A stretch of 10,456 nucleotides of DNA. Source: Jimgerdemannia flammicorona. Lineage: Eukaryota; Mucoromycota; Endogonomycetes; Endogonales; Endogonaceae. The notes under the pieces were generated by a model. That model was not told the origin of the DNA, did not search any database, and worked only from the letters and a program-made list of their open reading frames with translations. Every line of letters starts with the position of its first letter. Position 1 is the stretch's first letter. Below are positions 7,726-10,456 of this stretch, piece by piece. Location of the stretch: the NCBI GenBank assembly GCA_003990745.1, contig RBNI01007299.1:1-10456 (forward strand). The letters are read 5' to 3'. The translations under genes were made by a program, and so were the position numbers.

Positions 7726-8049
7726 AGGCAGATTAAAGATAGATCTGTATTGGGTTAAATATAGGTCAGGGTCGAGTCACATATATTTCTTGGATCAGAT
7801 TATATATATTTCTTTAGTTGGGTTAAAGATGGGTTACATATAATTCTGAGTCAAGTTAAAGACAGGTGATATATATTTCCAGGTCAGGTTAAAGATGGGT
7901 GACATTTAATTTCAGATCAGGTTAAAGATGGATGATGTATAATTCTGAGTCAGGTTAAAGATGAGTGATGTATATTTCCAGGTCAGATTAAAGATAGGTG
8001 ATGTATAATTCTAGATTGGGTTAAATATATACATGGGTCAGCTCAGGTT
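7726..8049. repeat. Right subterminal repeat array of the hAT element
   Basis: Six units of exactly 33 bp run from 7822 to 8019 (starts 7822, 7855, 7888, 7921, 7954, 7987), each beginning GTTAAAGAT or a close variant. More diverged units precede them at about 7726-7821. The unit ends vary between ...ATTTCCAGGTCAG and ...AATTCTGAGTCAG in a nearly alternating way, hinting at a 66-bp higher-order unit. The array is inverted relative to 2329-2427. Confidence 0.9.
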
Positions 8050-9590
8050 GCAATGCACTATCTGGTAGGGCTGCAAAGAGATGGTTGACTCTGGTATTGT
8101 TGATGGTCAAATTGTTTTTCTGGTAGATAAGTTCAATGGTTTTGAGGTAGGTATCCATCCTAGTGGAAAAGATTTCTAGATCCTCTTCACTATTCTTACA
8201 GAACTTCATCTGGGCTAGTTTGTTCCAAGTTTTTTATATATAGACTACATTTTAGAATTTGGTCAGTAGCAGGATCTTGAGTCCTGGGCCTGCTTCTTAG
8301 TCATCCTATTCTGGTCTATTATAGGCTTATACTTGATCTGCAACTTGTGGGCAATCTTCCCAGATTACTGGGTGCTATTCTAAGATACACCAGAATTCAG
8401 CTACTATTTCAGTGAAGAATGTGGCTACTATTTCTACTTGTGCTGCTAATGTAGTAAACGACTGTTGCAGGGTATTATTCTGGTTATTGGTGAGTATTCC
8501 TATAGATACTCAGTTATCATTCTATTGGTTTGTTCAGTAATTTGTATCAACTGCATTGATGAAGTTTTTGATGTTGCTGTTTTTTCCACTGAATATTAGA
8601 ATTCACAAGGTCTTGGTTAGTTTGTTCTATTCAGCAATTTGTCCTACTATCTCTGCTAGTGTGACTAGCTGGGTAGTCAGTGCTGCAATATTGGTATCTA
8701 CTATTTTATTGACTATTGGTAGTGGTCCTGTGGGGGTAGATTCTCCTGAAGATTGTTCTGCCTGATGAGGTTGTGGTACTATATGACTTGGAGTTACTTG
8801 ATTTCTGGATATCAGATCAAATAGTTCTGTAAGAGAGAGTAAACCAAATCTCTATATAGGTGGCTGGATTGGTTCTGGAGTCTGATCTTCTTGACCTGTA
8901 GTTTCTTGGTAAATTCCTAGGCCTGCTGTTCCTTGTTGGCTATCATCAGACTGGTATCCTATAGAGTCTTCATCTGACTTCCTTTCCTAATGAGATAGTG
9001 CATCCTCATACTAACTAGGTCCTTCAAAGAGAATATCAGATTCTGGCTAGGTAGATAGACCTGTTTCTTATTCAGTAGTAGGAGATAGGTAGTCTGCTTG
9101 CTCATTCTCATATCTTATTATGGCAGAGGTATAGTATACAACTAGTCTATAGTAGAGAGAGGTCTTGGTAAGAGTGTGATGTTATCTGTCAGAAAAAATC
9201 CACTTGGTAGTTACTTCTCTTGCAGCAGAGGGTGAGATATAATCTAGAAAATCCTGGATATCTGCAGCAGTAGATTCTAGGGTCCTAGTGATTCCAATAT
9301 ATGTAGCCATGGAGAAGTTTGTAGAACCTATGGTGGCTGACCATATTTCTAAGTCCTGGGTGGAAAGTCCTAAAGACCTGGTATAGATCCTTATAAGCCT
9401 GATCAATTACAAGCTAGTGGGTCTCTGGGTCTGTAGTTTCTTAGTACCACTTGGTCCTAATGGCAAGGGCTTCTTTGGCTCTGGTTTGGGGGTTTGATCT
9501 GAGGAAATCTACAATTAGTTCTGGGGGTTACTCCTGTCTAAGGTTGGTTATATTCCAACTTCTCAGAAGTGTATTCTTAGTATCTTCTTG
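8036..9590 (-). pseudogene. gag: gag-like region of the retroelement (broken)
   Basis: This would be the structural protein of the virus-like particle. Reading leftward from the primer binding site, one frame gives PPELIVDFLRSNPQTRAKEA, the open stretch 9406-9182 (with MATYIGITRTLESTAADIQD), an acidic Ser/Asp/Gln-rich part (about 9000-8900), FSGKNSNIKNFINAVDTNY (about 8550-8600) and, after shifts, the open stretch 8209-8021 with ALPDSALQPEL. Stops and frameshifts are frequent. No CCHC zinc knuckle was found on either side of the hAT insertion, so it may be lost or decayed. The call rests mainly on position between LTR/PBS and pol; sequence similarity to Gag is weak, as usual for this fast-evolving protein. 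Confidence 0.6.
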
Positions 9591-9595
9591 GCTTA

Positions 9596-9612
9596 GTAAT
9601 CTGCTACTACCA
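9596..9612 (-). promoter_or_regulatory. Primer binding site candidate
   Basis: On the minus strand TGGTAGTAGCAGATTAC starts 3 nt after the LTR's terminal TTACA. TGG is complementary to the tRNA 3' CCA. TGGTAG matches the first six bases of the initiator-tRNA-Met site used by yeast Ty1, so that tRNA is a plausible primer, but the match does not continue clearly. Confidence 0.55.
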
Positions 9613-9615
9613 AGT

Positions 9616-10364
9616 TGTAATAACTCTTATTTCTATCTCTCTCTTACTATCCTTTAGTTAGGGAAATAAGATATTACTTAGGGACTTAGTATACAATGTG
9701 TACCAAGAAGCCTTCAGTTTGAGAAAGTGCTTGCTTGAAAGTAGTTATAGTAGCAGTGTCTTATCTTTCAAAGGTCTTTTTTATTTATCCTATCTTTTAA
9801 GGGTCTTATTCTTTGCTGTGCACAGACTAAATTCACCTTAAAATTTAGGTTTAATGGGTTTACTTAAGTTTTTTGTGATTTGTATACTGGTCTCAGTTCT
9901 GGCAGAAGTTAGCTAGACTTCTGGAGTTTAGTCAGAAATACTAAAGTCACTTAGGTGTCATTACTAAGACTTAGAAAAATGTATGTATGGGGGGGGGACT
10001 TGATTCTTGTATTAAGGACTAAACTAAAACTATTTTATTTTGGATGAAAACTGGGGGGTATTTATACAAGTTGGTCTGCAATTTCTGACTAAGTATGAGT
10101 GACTAATTTAATAAGTGAGGTTTGTGATCATGACCTTTGTCAGGTAGTTTGTGGCAAAAAACACTTTGTGATCAGGATCTCAATTACTAGGTAATGATCA
10201 GCTGCTGTGATAGTAGTTGCTATAGTGCCAATTGTTGGAGATAAGCTGGATATCATTTTTCACATTGTTTTGCATTGTTTATTATATTTGTTATTCATAA
10301 TATTATATATCATACTCAATCATATGATATCAATACTTGCTGGGTTACATAATCCCTTGTTACA
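9616..10364 (-). repeat. 5' LTR (749 bp) of the Ty3/gypsy-like element
   Basis: On the minus strand it runs from TGTAACAAGGGATTATG to GAGTTATTACA, with the short inverted ends TGTAA/TTACA. It contains a TATAAATA box about 300 bp from its 5' end, an AATAAA shortly after, and a run of ten C (G on plus, near 9988-9997). A PBS-like sequence follows after 3 nt, and pol lies downstream in the same orientation. The second LTR is outside the window, so the ends are inferred from terminal motifs and the PBS rather than from comparison. Confidence 0.78.
10059..10066 (-). promoter_or_regulatory. LTR TATA box
   Basis: TATAAATA on the minus strand, followed by a run of C. It lies about 300 bp inside the LTR, where a U3/R boundary promoter is expected; transcription would start shortly downstream (toward lower coordinates) and run into gag. 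Confidence 0.6.
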
Positions 10365-10456
10365 TCTCATCTATTTGCTCATTCATTCTATTACAAATTC
10401 TATACTTACTGTATCACCAGCAACATTCAGGTTTCTCTCTACTTTAAGCTCATCTA
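10365..10456. other. Flank outside the LTR
   Basis: Ninety-two bases of AT-rich sequence with no recognised feature. The five bases next to the LTR (TCTCA on plus, 10365-10369) would be one copy of the target duplication; the other copy is not in the window. Confidence 0.5.

Larger units (their letters stand above)
2262..8055 (-). mobile_element. hAT-type DNA transposon nested in the retroelement
   Basis: About 5.8 kb separates the gag fragment (ending near 8036) from the dUTPase domain. Both ends carry 33-bp repeats in inverted orientation. The outermost parts pair as AACCTGAAACCTGACCCAT (about 2279-2298) against the reverse complement of ATGGGTCAGCTCAGGTT (about 8033-8049), with a 2-nt gap. 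Inside are a minus-strand hAT transposase relic and a divergent plus-strand gene. Exact ends were not fixed: no clean 8-bp target duplication was found by eye, which fits an old, mutated insertion. Strand is given as that of the transposase. Confidence 0.82.
1..10364 (-). mobile_element. Ty3/gypsy-like LTR retroelement, degenerate, 3' part cut by window edge
   Basis: Reading the minus strand gives, in order, a 749-bp LTR, a primer-binding-site-like sequence, a gag-like region, a dUTPase domain, a retropepsin-like protease and a reverse transcriptase. Protease before RT, the MPFGLTN and YIDD motifs and the LTR type all point to the Ty3/gypsy (Metaviridae) group. RNase H, integrase and the 3' LTR would lie left of base 1, so full length and target duplication cannot be judged. 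Every coding domain has in-frame stops or frameshifts, so this copy is dead. It is interrupted at roughly 2262-8055 by a hAT-type transposon. Protein motifs are seen directly; assignment to one original element is inferred from collinearity on both sides of the insertion. Confidence 0.88.

Noticed and set aside
7822..8019. Evenly spaced repeats reminiscent of a CRISPR array
   Set aside because: The repeats are directly contiguous with no unique spacers, and the context is a eukaryotic transposon.
8556..8765. Plus-strand open frames in the gag region (also 9451-9657 and 1007-1207)
   Set aside because: Each is antisense to recognisable retroelement coding or to the gag/LTR boundary and has no known motif.
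1..10456. tRNA or rRNA genes
   Set aside because: No cloverleaf with TTCGA-type arms and no rRNA-like conserved sequence was seen on either strand; CpG-poor sequence also lacks the usual GTTCGA box.

Overview
The window looks like transposon-packed DNA of a fungus, most likely a filamentous ascomycete; no intact host gene was recognised. This rests on a Ty3/gypsy-type LTR starting TGTAAC, a hAT transposase relic whose predicted introns are 65-127 nt, and decay typical of silenced repeats. Only 11 CpG dinucleotides were found by eye in 10.4 kb, and many conserved Trp codons (TGG) have become TAG, as expected from C-to-T mutation in CpA and CpG contexts. The genus cannot be named from sequence alone.

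Outer layer, minus strand: one degenerate Ty3/gypsy retroelement reads from right to left. It has a 749-bp 5' LTR (9616-10364, TATA box at 10059-10066), a primer-binding-site-like sequence (9596-9612), a decayed gag (about 9590-8036), a dUTPase domain (about 2175-1755), a retropepsin-like protease (about 1460-1110) and reverse transcriptase (about 1000-1). RNase H, integrase and the 3' LTR would lie left of the window. The order gag-dUTPase-protease-RT is the most distinctive feature of this element.

Inner layer: about 5.8 kb (roughly 2262-8055) interrupts the retroelement between gag and dUTPase. Both ends carry 33-bp subterminal repeats in inverted orientation. The left half carries a broken hAT transposase on the minus strand (BED zinc finger, DNASNND motif, C-terminal WW/DYLAI dimerisation region; about 4900-2542). 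The right half carries a divergent plus-strand gene (6295-7567, one predicted intron) with a Cys/His cluster and an acidic repeat tail, which was not recognised.

Between the two divergent genes lie two adjacent long palindromes (5260-5742 and 5744-5948) sharing an identical 38-bp core, then a 12-bp purine-rich tandem repeat and a pyrimidine-rich promoter-like tract. The simplest reading is a two-gene hAT transposon with a palindromic central region, nested in a dUTPase-bearing gypsy element, both inactivated by mutation.
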